Counted from the stretch's first letter, positions 1 through 13,014 are shown. The stretch is DNA of 64,000 bases from Drosophila pseudoobscura (GCF_009870125.1 NC_046681.1:28542001-28606000), one strand, 5' to 3'. Notes: generated by a model not told the origin, from the letters alone. A program made the numbers and translations.

Positions 1-379
1 GCCTTTGAGTGAGGGGCGAATGCTGAGGGATGCAAAGATGATGATGAAGATGCGCGCGAAAATCGTGACGACCGATTTGTGCTGTATTTTATATATCGTA
101 TTTTCGGAGTGCGAGTAGCTCCCCTCCCCTGCACTCCCCTGTACTCCCCTGCACTCCACTCCACTCCACTCTACTCCAAAGTTGAAGCTGAAAGCAACTG
201 CAACAAACAAATGACAGTGAGAAATTTGCGTTCGATAAAAGTTTTGCAAAAGAAGCAAAATCCAAGAGAAGCAGTGAATCCAGAGGAAGCAGCAGTTGAA
301 TTCAAAAGTTTTTCGTTCACTCCCGAACTGAACCGAAAATGGAATGCAATCCAAATGTCAAGCGAGTGAGCATGAAGTA

Positions 380-401
380 GGGGCGGGGGCGGGGGAGGGG
401 G
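380..401 (+). repeat. G-rich tract with four G runs
   Basis: Runs of four to five G separated by single C or A bases form a canonical intramolecular G-quadruplex pattern. It is followed by a GAGTG-type repeat. A C-rich array of CTCCCCTGCA-like units lies upstream at about 121-178. No gene is attached to it. Confidence 0.6.
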
Positions 402-883
402 AGTGGAGTGGAGTAAAATATTGTATTATCGATAGTTTTACAATATTGTCAGTTTGATATTTCTGACATTAATGACAGCACAGCGAACAAAAATGCTTCA
501 GAAAGTTGCAGTTCAAGTAGAACGACCCGCAATCGGATTCCTTCTTCCATAGGGCTTTCCTTGTCTCTTTCTCTGGCCTCCCCCCAGTCCCCCCCACAGT
601 CCCCCGATCCCCCATGCCCATCTCTTTCTCGTGTCTGGCATTTTGCTAAATTTTCATTTGTTCCCACAGTTTGTCGCTTGGCATAAATACATCGTTAGCC
701 GCAGTTTCAGTTCCAACTACAGCTCCAGCTCCAGCTCCAGCCTCAGCTTAGCTCCAGCTTCGCTCCAAAGATCCACGAGAGGAGAAAGAGTGCAAAAAAC
801 TTGCAGGAAGCTTCCAGCACACAAAAAGTGGAACTAGACAAAGACAACAACCTGGAGTTACTTCTCGCCAGAGTCGTACAGAG

Positions 884-907
884 TCTCTCTCTCTCTCTCT
901 CTCTCTC
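884..907. repeat. (TC)n microsatellite
   Basis: Twelve TC dinucleotides in an uninterrupted run. On the opposite strand it reads as GAGAG, the kind of tract bound by GAGA factor in flies, but no promoter can be assigned nearby. Confidence 0.9.
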
Positions 908-1671
908 GTAATAGTAGTTATTGCCTTACATGCACGTTTAATGTTCTTTGGAGGCGGTGCGACAGCAGCAACAAAACAGAGACAAATCCGTGTTTGTAGG
1001 AAAGGAAAAGCCTAGAGAAAGAAGTACAACGAAGTGGGGAGTACTCTATAATTAGGGGGATATTTGTGCCCTTGTGAGACTCTTCGGTAGATCAAGCTGC
1101 CTTCCACTGAGATCTTTCGCTACTCTCTGCTGGAATGGGAGCTTATTTAATGAAATATTCGATTCTGTTCTGCATTTCAGCCCCACTTTTTCAATCAGAA
1201 CAGCATAAACCCCATAAAAGGAGCTCCCCAATTTAGATAAACTAATTCCCTGCACATAGTAGGGTATACAAAAACCCTAAGCCCCTATATATGGCCCCCC
1301 TGCCCGCGCTCTCACTTGCCCCCGCTCTGTGTGCCTGTATGGGAGAGGGGCTGGGGGTGGGGATTGGCAAGTGAAGTGTCTGTGAAATGGTGCACAAGTG
1401 AAAACAACAAATGGGTCGCCTTGTCAGAGAGCCTCTCCAGTGCGCGACTCCCTACCCCTCTGCCCCTCTGCCACTCTGCCTCTCTGGCGTCTGGCGTTGT
1501 CCTCCTTTAACGTTAAGCCATTGACGTTCACGTTTTTGTTTTTTATTTCGCCGTCGATTAGCTGGCAGTTCATGTCACTGTCTGTCCCACTGTACCTTCA
1601 GTCCCCCCCGCTGCTGTCTTGTAAAGTTTTTGCCGCCTCTTTCGCTTCTGCACAATTGCTCATCACTTTGA

Positions 1672-1673
<2 letters not shown>

Positions 1674-1704
<31 letters not shown>
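1674..1704. repeat. (TC)n microsatellite
   Basis: An uninterrupted run of about 15 TC units, the second such tract in the first 2 kb. Confidence 0.9.
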
Positions 1705-1708
<4 letters not shown>

Positions 1709-3817
1709 GTCTCTAAAATGAGAAATTGTCACCGATTGTCACTTGTGTGAGACTCTTTATATGGCTCTCCACACACCACGTACACTCGTGTGTATGCTCT
1801 ACTTATAAATCAACTGAATTCATAATTTTTCGCAAGCATCTTCCGTCCCTTTAATGAAGTTTCGCCAAAGGGTCCCCCAGTGCGGCTCTCCTCTTTGGAC
1901 CGCTTCACATTTTGCCATTCCAAAGGAGGATAGGATGTTTCTGTTTATTTATACGAAACATTTTTTGCAGCAGGCAGTGCTTCGGTTCTTTGGTTCTTTG
2001 GTTCTTCGGTTTTGTGCTGAAATGCATTTTTGAGTTCATTAAGCAAGTTCTGTTGGAAGTGCCGCAAAACAGATCTCGAAAGAGCTGCTACAAGATGGGG
2101 ACTGCTTAAGTCTTGGATTGATTGGATGTGGCATATACAGAGAGATGTACATAATGCATGTACATAAGTGTAGATACTTGGGGGGCAAGTGCCAGATAAA
2201 AGTGTCAATTATTCTGAAACAGAAGTTTTGTGAGAAGAAAACCATTAAAAATATCTTATAACTCATTCTTAAATTGAAATAAGGAAGGTTTTTTATATAC
2301 TTAGAAGTATAGAAATATTTTAAAAATTATATAAAAATTTATTCGGATTCGAGAAACATTTTTATACACTACGAAATTATTCAGACATTCTTTGGTATCT
2401 GGTATCTTTTGTCATCGGTATCTGAATGATCTTTGCATGGTATTTAAGTACTATAAGTATCTTAAAACTAAAAGAAAATCATTGATCTTCTGTAAAGCTC
2501 GTCATTCCGAAAATTTCGGTTTTTTTTCTCGCTCACTCCCTGTTTGGTTTTCTGTTAGAGAGAATGAGCCAGCAATATAATAATCCGCTGTGCCCGCACT
2601 CGGTTTTTTAGTGATTCGAGTTAATTAATGAGTATTAAATATTGTGGCGTCATGCAGGGATCGATAGTCATAACCGTTAGCTATAAATCCGTCAATTACA
2701 AATACCCTACAGCTGTGAGAATGTTCTTAGAACTACAACTAAATATTCTGTACGGAAAACAAACAAAGATTTAGAAAAGATTTACTTTCAATAGTCCACA
2801 CTTTCCCATTCAAAGCCAGTCAATAGTCAGCAGCTTGACGTCTCTCTTGAGGTCTGAATTTCAATAATCTGCCAGACCCGGGAACGACTCTATTCGGATG
2901 CAACACCTCCTAGGGCATTCTCTCACAATCGAAAATCGAGAGGAATGGAATTCCAAAGTCAATGCTAGGGCTAATTCGCTGGCAAACCCATGGCCACGAC
3001 TCACGGAAGACGGGGGAACTCGGTGGCAGGCTTAAGCACATTTGGCTACCACTTAATTCCCGGCTCTATCGGTAGCAATGTCCCCCCGAGGGCCTGCACG
3101 TTCGAGTGCAACAGTTCTGTGGGCTCTCAGCTCGTTCCTGCTTGGCCAATAAACATATTAAAGACGTGCCACAAAAGCAATTACTTAGACAAAAAGGGAA
3201 GGTATATATGACCATCCACAGCCACGGCTGTACGGCTGCACACACTCACAGATACAGATACATATTTATGCAAATATGCCCGGCTTATATGAGCAGAGTC
3301 GACCAGTTTGTCAACCAATTTGGAGGAGCCGCTAGGCCGAGGCTCGTGAGAATCTTTTTGTGCTAAGCAGCGACCAAAAACGAAGAAGAAAAGATCCAAG
3401 TCACGCTCGCGTTTGGCCTGGAGTGGCACCGACTAAGAGATACGGATATACTCGTATATGGCAAGAGTTAAGGAGACTTACAGGCATAAAGAATGCTTTT
3501 TGCAGCCTCCACAACGTCAACCTCAACCTCAACCAGTCCTACAGTGCCGTCCCGTCCCGTACCGCACCCTCCCGTCCCGCTTCCATCCAGTCTGTTGTGT
3601 GGTGCGGGCGTGCAAATAAATCTTGGGGGCAATTACCAGACCCCAGACGACCAAAACGGGCCAAGGCTAACACACAACACAGAAACGGGTTCACAAGTGT
3701 TTGCCCAGAATGCAGTGCGACCTTTTATGGTGGGCCAGGAGTAAGCAGAATCCGTATCAGACTCTGGAGGAACCACTAGAGCCGTGTTCTAAGACAATTT
3801 TTAAATTGTTCTTCCTT

Positions 3818-3837
3818 CCCCCCCCCCCCCCCCCCCC
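3818..3837 (+). repeat. 20-base C homopolymer
   Basis: Twenty consecutive C residues preceded by a short T/C stretch and followed by CT repeats. Its exact length may be unreliable, because homopolymers of this size are prone to sequencing and assembly error. Confidence 0.85.
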
Positions 3838-6218
3838 TCTCTGACTCCCTCTCTGTCTCTGTGTTGGTGGGAAATGTTGCGTATGGATTTATGGTCAAAA
3901 GATTTCTGACAAGTTTTCTTGCCCCATCGACTAAGCACCGACAGAGAGCACTTTAAAAACGCTAAACAGTTTCCAGCGAAGACACTCTACAGACCTACAG
4001 TGAATGCTCGATGGAGTGGATGAGCGGCTAAAGAGTAAAAGAGTCTTTGAACAGAGATCATAGAATCTGGCCAGGATTGTAGGGTTATATATCCTTTTAA
4101 TGATTGAAAATTATATGATTGAAATCCCTTTTATAAGAAGGAGTGTATTCCGAATGTATGCGTTGCAGAGGAACATTCCCCCCATCGAATACGCACTGTA
4201 GTGTCGGAGGATTCTCTCTGATTGAAGGCACGCCAAACTATGCGGCACAGATGGAAGGTGGAAGAGCAGAGCTAGACTGACAGACCAGACCGTAGGATCG
4301 AAACGATGGATGGAAACGATCCTCCGAGCTCTGGTCGGATTCGATCTCTCATGGCCCGGCCATTTATTTATTTATTTGTAGCTCTTTTCATGTCGTCAAC
4401 TTGTTGTGACTCTGTTTGGCATACATAATAACATGAGGCACAGCCAAGAAAGCAGGCAACCAAACAACCATCCAGGCACCAAGCATCATCCATTGGGGCC
4501 AACATAGATCACTGACTGATCATCAATTCGCTGCTGGCTGGCTGGCTGCTTTCTGCCCGGCTAAATGCTTAATGTCATTGCTGTTGTTGCTGTTTGTTCG
4601 CTTGAGGTTTATTTTGTTTGGCATGTTTTATCTGCATCTTTCATGTTCGCATGTAATTTACTTTTGACTCTCGCGGTACCACCACTACCGCCACGATCAT
4701 CACTCTTCATTGAGCACCCCTTCATCCCATACCATCCCATCCCATCCATTCACAGCGATCTCTGTCTCTGGGTTTGATCTTGTTCGCTGTTTCTTTTCGC
4801 ATTTTCTAGTTAATTAGCTTTTGACTTGTCGCTGATTTGATTTGGCTTTGATTTCAGTCGAGTGAAGCGATGATCTTCTCCATTTGCCGTCAATTGTTCA
4901 TGTGAAAAATAAAACGTGCCTTTTCCAAAGTGCTTAAATGGAAATCGAAGTGGAATTAGTTGGCCTAACGAGCCCCGACACTAAGCCCAACGAAGAAGAG
5001 TGACAGAGAGCAATGGAAATAGATCGATCAATTAGGTAATTAGGGCCAAGAGTGCCTGAGGATCGACTGTTTCACCGAGAGCATATCGGAATGATAAGTG
5101 CCTCGAAGAAGCTCAAGCAGTTATTGAGTAACTAGTTCTAAGAATCACAGCAAATCAAAAGACACGAGACATGAGAGATCAAAGCGATCGGAGGGCAGAT
5201 CAATAGCGTCAATAGCATTATGATGGGGCATTTTAGGAATGAAGTAGCTCAAGTAGAGGCATCTTGGAATGTTTGGGAAGCTAAGGAACGCCATAAAGAT
5301 ACATTTTTTGGATGGCTGTTATATAATGAAGAAAGAAAGTATCATGTTCGAAGAGATCTGTCCCATATTTTGGACATCATTTCATAGGATCCAATGAGAA
5401 CTTTAGTCAGGTAAATTTGGGAATAGTTTTGGTTAAAAAACATGTTGAAGTCGAAAGACAGTAAGAGAGATCTTGATAAAGATGTTGCATACTCGGCTAG
5501 GAAAACATCAGACGCCACTTGAGTGATAAATCTACAAGATAAGTCCCTCAGATAGTTGTGTATCTTGCGGATTCTCAGTGGTAGTCAGTGATGGATACAT
5601 AAATGATACAATCAGATAGCTAAATATCTTATTCTCATACAAACTAAGCAGATTCAGAAGTTAGTCAATGATTTATCTAGAAAAGATATGCCTGAATGGC
5701 ATATTTAGCATATCTTGTGGCCCCCCCTCTCCCATCCCCAGAAAAGCGCACTTTCCACATTCCCATATCGGAGTAAAATCACTGAGATTTATATCACCAA
5801 CAGAGACAATCGGGGACAGAGACAAATTGCTACATTAAGCGATAACCGATCTAAGAGGAATAACAACAATTAATTCGATTTGCATTTTGTTTAAATAAAT
5901 AAGCCTGCCCTATCGAGAAATCCAACAAAGAGATACAGCCCAAAAATGAAAATGAAAATTTTGCCATGGATATGCAAATTACAAAAGAAATCCAAAAACA
6001 ACAAATTGACGGGGGAACGCCGACGATTGCCGACGAATGCCGACGAATGCCGAGGGGGCAGAGCGGAGCCCATCAAAGCCCGAAACAACAAATAGTTGTC
6101 GGCATGCGATTTTATTGAGCATTTCTGATTCAATTAAGGGTAATTTAATTTCAATAATAACTAGATACACAAGAGGGCCAAAGCCACAGCCCCAGCCCCC
6201 TGGATGGACACAAAAGAT

Positions 6219-6262
6219 ACAAATGTATCTGTAGCTGTAGCTGTATCTGTATCTGTATCTGC
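6219..6262 (+). repeat. TGTATC/TGTAGC hexanucleotide array
   Basis: About seven imperfect 6-bp units (TGTATC, TGTAGC) in tandem. Related scattered copies occur to about 6380. It produces spurious Val/Ser-rich open frames on both strands. Confidence 0.8.
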
Positions 6263-8271
6263 TGGACATCATCAGTATCAACAGGCATCGTCGTCGTCAT
6301 CATTGTGGTTCCCTGATGATGGCTTTGGGCCGCAAGCCTCATCTAGAGATACTCTGTATCTGTATCTGAGCCTGTGTCTGGCCATAGTTACAGTTACGGG
6401 CAGATTGCCAATGCGGCCTGTTGTTGTAACTGTAACTGGTTTTCGGGCCTCCAATCTCTGGCCACAAAATGTTGATTTGAATGTTGCGTGCGGTAAATGC
6501 CCCCGAACATGGTGCCACAAATATGTATCTTTGTATCTGCGGGGCACAAAATGACAATGACTTTTCTATGTACTGGTCGGATTGGTGGATTGCCACTGCC
6601 TAGGCACTCATCCGACTAATGCTACAGTTTTTGCCTAATGCTTTTGATATCTGCCGGATATCTGTTGGAGTAATAATTCTTGAAGTGTCTGTTTTAAGTG
6701 AGAGATTCATTTATGCTCGTCAGATAATTGAGGCGATTCGTTGGAGTAGTGTAATCTGAGGTGTTTTTGTTGAGCATTGCCTCTCGGATTATTGCCAAAC
6801 CATCTCTCAGAGACCACCAGTCATTGACTGCGACGCAATTACCATGTCGTTCTTTCTCTGTCTAACCCACACAGAGGAATACGCTCAACGCGCGCTCTCT
6901 TCATCTTGTCCCTTGTGATCCTCTCTGAGCAAGTGGTCTCTCTCCTTACGCACTCTCTCACTAACACCTACGCTGCCATGGTTCAGGCAGTGGACGAGAA
7001 TAATAGGAGATGCAGTGGACAATAAGAAACGGTAAATGGTAAAGAGGAAAACGGTAGATAAACCTGCGAAAAATCTCGTAGACAATCGTAGAGATCAAAA
7101 TACACTGAGAATAACATAATTATCGGACAGATGCATATCTAAGTGACAGCTAAAAGAACTAGAACTTCTAAATTTTGAGGCAAAGATTGAGTTTTGGGAT
7201 TCAAACGCATTCCAGGGTCTTCGAAACTTCGATCTGCAAGGAAGAAAAGGTAAATGGAAGCCTTGCTATTGATCTTTTATGACTCTAAACATAGAAACCA
7301 ATCCGTTCCCCGTCTAATTATGGAAATTTCTACACCACCTGCCGTACTTTCTTCTAAAAATTCTTTAAAAATGTTCCCGTTATCCCTCATCAACCTCAAA
7401 AGTAAACCAACAACAACGATTTTCTATTGACACACAGTGGTCCCCTGTGGGCCGTCAAAGTACTTTATAATTTGGCTGCCACCCTGCTCAATTTCAGCTA
7501 ATTTGCTCATCACTTGGCCAAACACTTCATTCCCGCAAGAAAAAAAATAGGGGGGCCCCCGAATAATTTGTTACCTTGATATGGGATCGGATCATGGCAG
7601 GGTGAGAAGGGGGGGTCCCCCCTCCCTTCAGGGCCTGACTTTGTTGTGGTCAACGACAACCGCTGCTGTGTGGGTTTTTCATTGGTGGCGTGCAGCGTCC
7701 CGGGGCACGAAACAAAAGGAAAGACACGCAAATGAAATTCGTTGGGTTTTTGTGGTTCGTTTCGTTGCGTTTTGTTTAACATTTTGTTTTTTTTTTTTGG
7801 CGCCAGTGCGTGCTGCATGCATTTCAAAACTAAAAACTAAAAACTAAACAATTTTCGTATCGAAAAAACCGAAAATTATGACAACAATGAACAGCAGCCG
7901 TGAAAATGTTGTTTCGTATCCCATTGCACGCACACACAAAGGCACATGGACGACACCGCACATTGTATCTATGTTAATTAATTAACAATTAATTAGGCGA
8001 AACAACAGCAACAACAGCAGCAGCAGAAGCACCAGCAGCAGCATCGACATCGAGAGAGACCCGACCCGACCCGACCCCAAACGAATGGAATCGATGACGT
8101 CGCTAATGGTTAATGATGACTTTTTGAAAATTTCTTCCCCCTCCTCCTGCCGCAGTGTTTTTCGGGGTTTGGCCCCGTTTCCCCCGCGTATCGGGCTAGC
8201 GTGCCTAACCGAAATGTTTGACCAAGAAACACGAAAGAAAAGACGGTGGATGGGTAAGCAGAACGAAGTTC

Positions 8272-8388
8272 TAGATACCCTTGGATACACACAGGGCTAT
8301 AGACAAGCATCTCTTTATGCTGTTCAAAAGATACACAGGAAGTGTGCCACCCAAAAGCCAGCATACCCTCTCACCCAGGGTATACCAA
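8272..8388 (-). mobile_element. Possible DINE-1/INE-1-like fragment
   Basis: On the minus strand the block opens at about 8386 with TATACCC, then a short spacer, then GGGTAT, the small hairpin that begins INE-1/DINE-1 elements. It closes near 8272 with an AAGGGTATC motif. The roughly 115 bases between show only loose similarity to the family, so it could be a decayed copy or chance hairpins. Confidence 0.3.
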
Positions 8389-11300
8389 AGAAACGAAAAA
8401 GAAGCCGCTGGCCTGCCCCCTGCCCCAAACCATCGGCTTTATGCCACATCTCGAGTGGGTTTTGTCGTGCGGGTGCTGCAACCTTCCGTGCTGCATGTCG
8501 CCGTCGCCGTCGCCTTACTTTCGTCTTTCGTTTCGTTTCTTTTTATCTGGAGCGTATATCACATGCGAGACAGCTTTTTATTAGACAAACTCCGTTGTGG
8601 CCCAGAGCCCAGAGCCCGATCCCATTTTTGAGGCATATGAAATTGATTAATACAGCATGATAAATATTTTTCCTTCAGTTTTCTTCGATTAATTGTGTAA
8701 AATTCTTGCGATATCTTTGAGCTGCCATTAAGCCCATGATCTATAGGTTGTTCGATAAGTCCGATCCGTGTGTATGTCGGGGTGCAGCCTCCTTTCGATA
8801 ATAATGCCAGCTGAAGCGTATCGAAAACCATTTTCGTTACAATCTCTTATTAATGGATTTATGTGAAGTTTATCTCGAGAGAAAATGATTAAAAAATTAC
8901 GCATTAAAAGAGGAGAAAATCAAAAATCAAAAAACTATCTGAAGCCCAGATTAAGCCGAAGTACATTAGAAAGCGTGGAATTTGTGATACACTTTTGTAT
9001 TTTATGTGAATGAATAAAAGATGTGAATTTATTTCGGGAATTAAATAATTTTCAATTTATTTTGTAGACACCAAATCATAACAGGAAACAATTAGTTTTA
9101 TTAATCAAGCCAAAGAAAACAATTAAGTTGTATAAAAAACAAAAGCAGCTCAAAATTTCAATTAAAAACCAAATTGCTTTCCGCCGAACCCCATCCCAAA
9201 GAAGTACCTCCAGAGCTGAGGCTGAGGCTTAGGCGAGAACAAGCGACACCTAAGCAGACCATTTAACAAGTACAAAATCTGCGTATAAATCAGCTAATCT
9301 CTTGGCCCAACTCACAAGCCCATGGACTTAGCAGCTCCACGCCTGCACAGAACAGGGCCAGAATGGAGCTCGAGCGGAATAAGGGAATGAGTCAGAATTT
9401 GGTGTGGCCAAACCCCAGAGTCTGAAACAACTTCCGGCTGAAAGTGAACTTTCCTTTCGGTTAGCAAAAAGGCAAAAAAAAGAGAAGCGGAGAAGAGGTT
9501 TATATCTACTGAAAAGGGTTAACAAACTTCGCGGCCAGGCAATAAAATTCTGCTGGGTGAGGCTATAGCCCATCCCAATACCTGTCTGTCCGTGGCTTGT
9601 GGGAGTCACGTGGGTGTGGATGAAAATCACCTTAAGCATAATACAAATTGCTTGCATGTCTGAGCATTTTACGACAATGGCCGAAAACTTCTTCCTGTTC
9701 TTCCCGTCTGTCTGTTAATTAATATGTGCGGAAGGAGCTTCTTCTAGTGCCAAAAGCCTAGCCTCTAGAGGGGAAAAGCATTTAGGCATAAATGACTGAT
9801 TGGCCTTAAGCAAAATGGTATATAATTTGATAAGCAAAAGATAAGCCGTATTTTATGGCTAATAAATCAAAAGAAATGTTAATTAAAATATAGCAAAATC
9901 AGTACACAAAATGTTGCTATAGTTTATTTCAGGAAAACTCAATATTTATTTTTTATTTATGGAAATTTGATAACAGAAATTGCAGCAAGCTCTATATTTA
10001 TTTTGATTTATTCAACTTTTATTAGAGGATTTTCATGTGAATAAATTCAGAGCCCCTGTCTGAGGGGTGCTCCTGTTTGATATATGGTTTTTGGTCACCT
10101 CCCATTAATCTTTTCACACAAAAACCACAATCGAATGTGCGAATAGAAGAGAGCTGTAAGAAATCACCGCATTTAACCAAATGATGGGCAATCGAATGGG
10201 AAATTTCCCAAAATCATTAAATAAAGGGAGCACCAAGAGAGAACTATTAATTAGATTTGTTCTACGGTGAAGTTTCGGTAGGAAAATTCCTACTTCTATC
10301 AGAAATTGCCCTGTAATCGCCTCACACCATATGTCGTTGGGAGGTATTTCGAAACTTTGTGTTTTTTGAGAACACATCAGTCTGTACCACCGCCACCGAT
10401 GATAAATGATGCCAGGAATCACTTGCTTTTGTTTTCTTCAGATCAACGGAAGTCAAAAACTGACGAAAAAGTCGAAAAAGTGCCGACATCATCCCCATCA
10501 TTATCATAAACAACCGAATATCACATTGATAATAATCCCAACAAGTGGGGAGTCAACGTTTTTTAAGCAGCCACTTAAATATAAGTAGTCGTTCTGTATA
10601 ATCTTTGAAGGATACATTCTGTTGAGGCTTTTGGGGGACTCTTTAGCTCTAATTCGGATGGGAATGGGCCATTCCGATTCTTGGGAAATCATTTAGCAGC
10701 GCAGCACTCCCTCTGCCTCGCTTAATTTCTTATTTATTTATACAAAAAGTATTGTTTATTGTGCTCTGGCTCTTAAATGGAGCAAACACTCTCGCAACGG
10801 CCACAGCTGGGGGGGATGGATGGCTGGATGATGACTGGGAAAGGCATTCATATACATATTTTGTATGATAAATGATGATGCACGCAAATTTGTTTGTGCC
10901 CCCAGGCGTTCTAATTGATGATCATGTGTGAGAGTACTCGTACCAGTCGCTCGGACGAGTACGGGAGTATTTTCCTCCTTATCTGTTTGGCGGCAGCTGT
11001 GAACATTTAGTGGAGCGAAACTTGTGGGCTAAACGTTTCGATAGTTGTCCATCCTGTAGTGGAAGGGTAGATGTACACTGAGAGAAACGACATGCAGTAT
11101 CTGGAGTGGGAAGGAGGGGTTGAAGTTCGGTATCATTCCATCCATAGAATTACATTTTGTAGGCAAAAACTCTCCTTTCAATCTAGAATTGCCTTAATTT
11201 ACATGGGATATATATTAGCGCCTAAATTGGAATAAAAAATCCCCATCTGCTGCTATATTTTCCCTGAAATTCTCTTAAAAACCATTAATTTTCCTCTAAT

Positions 11301-11774
11301 TTTCTGCTTGGATGCTCAAAAACAATGTCTGTCTATTAGGTATTCCACATTCTAAGGATCTTAAAGACTTTTCCGAGGCGTTTTCTTAGTGAGGAAACCG
11401 CCTTAACCTATTTCAGGACCACCAGGGCCCAAGTCGTTAACGTCGTTCTCTCTCTCTGTAAATATATATATATATGTTTTTTATGGCATTGTAAAATCAT
11501 CGCTAATGACCCAATTCGGTAAGCAAATTAAACAACAGGATTTATGCTGATTTACACACGAAGGTGCCACCCAGACCACACCCACGCCGCCCCTCTCCCA
11601 CTCTCTTCTGCCGGTTTAAGCCCCGTTTTCAGCTGAACCTCAAGTTGTAGCCTAACTACGAGTAAACTCATAAAAATTGGCCACAAGAAAGCAACATAAA
11701 AAAGCAGCCATGACACAAAAGCGAGCGTGAAGGGGAAATGGGAAGGAAGGAAAATAAATCAATATTTAAATTAT

Positions 11775-11780
11775 ATTAGC
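11775..11780. repeat. Target-site duplication, left copy (ATTAGC)
   Basis: ATTAGC abuts the first base of the left terminal repeat and recurs exactly after the last base of the right terminal repeat (27752-27757). A 6-bp duplication is the known size for Polinton/Maverick integration and fixes both element ends to the base. Confidence 0.97.
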
Positions 11781-12264
11781 AGTAGTAAGGATACGGGACA
11801 GCGACTTTTTACACTGAATTACCAAATTCGCAACATGTTGCAGCAACATTTGCTTAAGCATGTGCAGCTTGGCAACATGTTGAATGTAAGTGTGCATCAT
11901 ATTGCTATGTTATTACGTGATCATGTTAAATAAATACTTATAAGATATTTTATTAACATTGAATTGGGAACCAATTTCTGCTATGTTATTAACTGGTCAA
12001 GTTAAATAAATACTTATAGGATATTTTATAAACATTGAATTGGGAAAACAAATGTGTGAAGTTTCTGAAATTTACATCCTATAGAAAACATAGGTTGGAA
12101 ACCTGGGTATCTAGATGTCCGTATAGAGGGTTGAATGGTAAGAGAACACAAATTAATGGAGATATATATAGGAGCACGCAAAGAATAAAATTATAATAGG
12201 AAGACATCAAAATTAATTAATGCTACTTAGAGTAAATATACGTCTGTCCCGTATCCTTACTACT
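11781..12264. repeat. Subterminal unit bounded by inverted 21-bp tips
   Basis: The first 21 bases of the element (11781-11801) recur exactly, in inverted orientation, at 12244-12264. The outer 484 bp of the terminal repeat therefore look like a small element with its own 21-bp inverted ends. The 12-bp palindrome GGTGGCGCCACC follows two bases later. If the integrase recognises the tip, the internal copy is a second potential substrate. Confidence 0.9.
11903..12046. repeat. Two-copy tandem duplication, 76-bp period
   Basis: Positions 11903-11970 and 11979-12046 are diverged 68-bp copies, both beginning TGCTATGTTATTA and ending GAATTGGGAA, separated by 8 bases. The only mismatch seen between the two terminal repeats lies in the second copy. 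Just upstream, two CAACATGTTG palindromes occur at about 11831-11881. Confidence 0.85.
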
Positions 12265-12601
12265 TGGTGGCGCCACCTATCGGCGATAATGTGAACTAAC
12301 TTCGATCTTAATCCTGTTTCTCAACCATGTAAAATCCTCTCAAATCGATCCTTCGCTCATTTATATTCTCTCTCCTCCCACTTACTGTCAATGAACCTGT
12401 TTTTACGATTGGTCCCGTGTTGCGATTCAAACAACCCTCAAACAGGTAGGTCATCCCTTTGCAATGAATCTAATGTGATAGTTTAGAGGTATTTTTTAAG
12501 TGTTTCCTGAAAAACGGTTTCGATGCCCTTGAACCTTTCTACTTTCTCTATAATTTATATTCCTCCTTTGTGTACCTACCACTGTCCCATAGCAAAGTGC
12601 C

Positions 12602-12608
12602 TATATAA
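12602..12608 (+). promoter_or_regulatory. TATA box of the left acidic-protein gene
   Basis: TATATAA lies 53 bases before the ATG at 12661, inside the terminal repeat. No initiator sequence as clear as those of other genes in the element is visible at the expected distance, so the exact start is uncertain. The mirrored copy is at 26924-26930. Confidence 0.5.
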
Positions 12609-12660
12609 TAACTACTCACAGCTAACAGCTAGGACATAAACTAGTAATCTTTCAACAACG

Positions 12661-13014
12661 ATGGATGACCTTGAAATCATTTTTATCGATTCCCAACCGG
12701 AATCAACCATAAATCTGGACTCTCAGCCGAGCTCCGTAGACCTGTCCTTGATTTTTGGGATTAAGACTCAAACCTATCTCGAGAGCAACTTGACCTGGTT
12801 AAGTGACATTAAATGGGATGATGACGACGATGACCCAAGGAATGCAACGTCTAATAATGATAATCCAGCATACATTTTCCCGGATGATGACAACATTTTC
12901 GATTTAGTAGATAATCAGGATGATGATAAAAGATCTCAACTCCAGGAACTACTTCGGGACGAAGATGATGATGACTTAATTGCTGCGGTAAAATTAGCTG
13001 AGGCGAAATTTTAA
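12661..13014 (+). CDS. Acidic 117-residue protein encoded in the left terminal repeat
   Basis: Unrecognised protein of 117 residues with about 32 Asp/Glu and only 8 Lys/Arg. Acid clusters lie near the middle (a six-Asp run) and the C-terminus, which then ends in an Ala/Lys-rich short helix-like stretch. No transmembrane segment, signal peptide, Cys motif or known domain is visible. The whole gene with its TATA box lies inside the terminal repeat, so the element carries two identical copies, each reading inward, and it should be kept identical by whatever process homogenises the ends. The start is the first ATG after the TATA box, in the favourable context AACG-ATG-G. Its acidity would suit a DNA mimic, a histone-binding protein or a transcription regulator, but that is inference only. 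I am confident it is a gene because the frame is intact in both copies and has its own promoter-like signal. Confidence 0.75.
   Translation: MDDLEIIFIDSQPESTINLDSQPSSVDLSLIFGIKTQTYLESNLTWLSDIKWDDDDDDPRNATSNNDNPAYIFPDDDNIFDLVDNQDDDKRSQLQELLRDEDDDDLIAAVKLAEAKF

Larger units (their letters stand above)
1..11774. other. Host non-coding DNA left of the Polinton
   Basis: I find no supportable gene here. Open frames are short, unrelated to any family I recognise, and built largely from simple repeats or AT-rich DNA. The block is typical fly intergenic or intronic DNA with many CT, CA, CAG and TGTATC tracts. Candidate structures are listed separately: a G-rich tract, a long C run, two CT microsatellites and a possible DINE-1-like fragment. 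Because CadN begins at the right edge of the window on the plus strand, this may be CadN upstream or intron DNA, but nothing in the sequence proves it. Confidence 0.7.

Noticed and set aside
8085..8660. A 191-codon plus-strand open frame
   Set aside because: No domain, Arg/Cys-rich random composition, covers a possible repeat fragment and is crossed by other frames of similar length.
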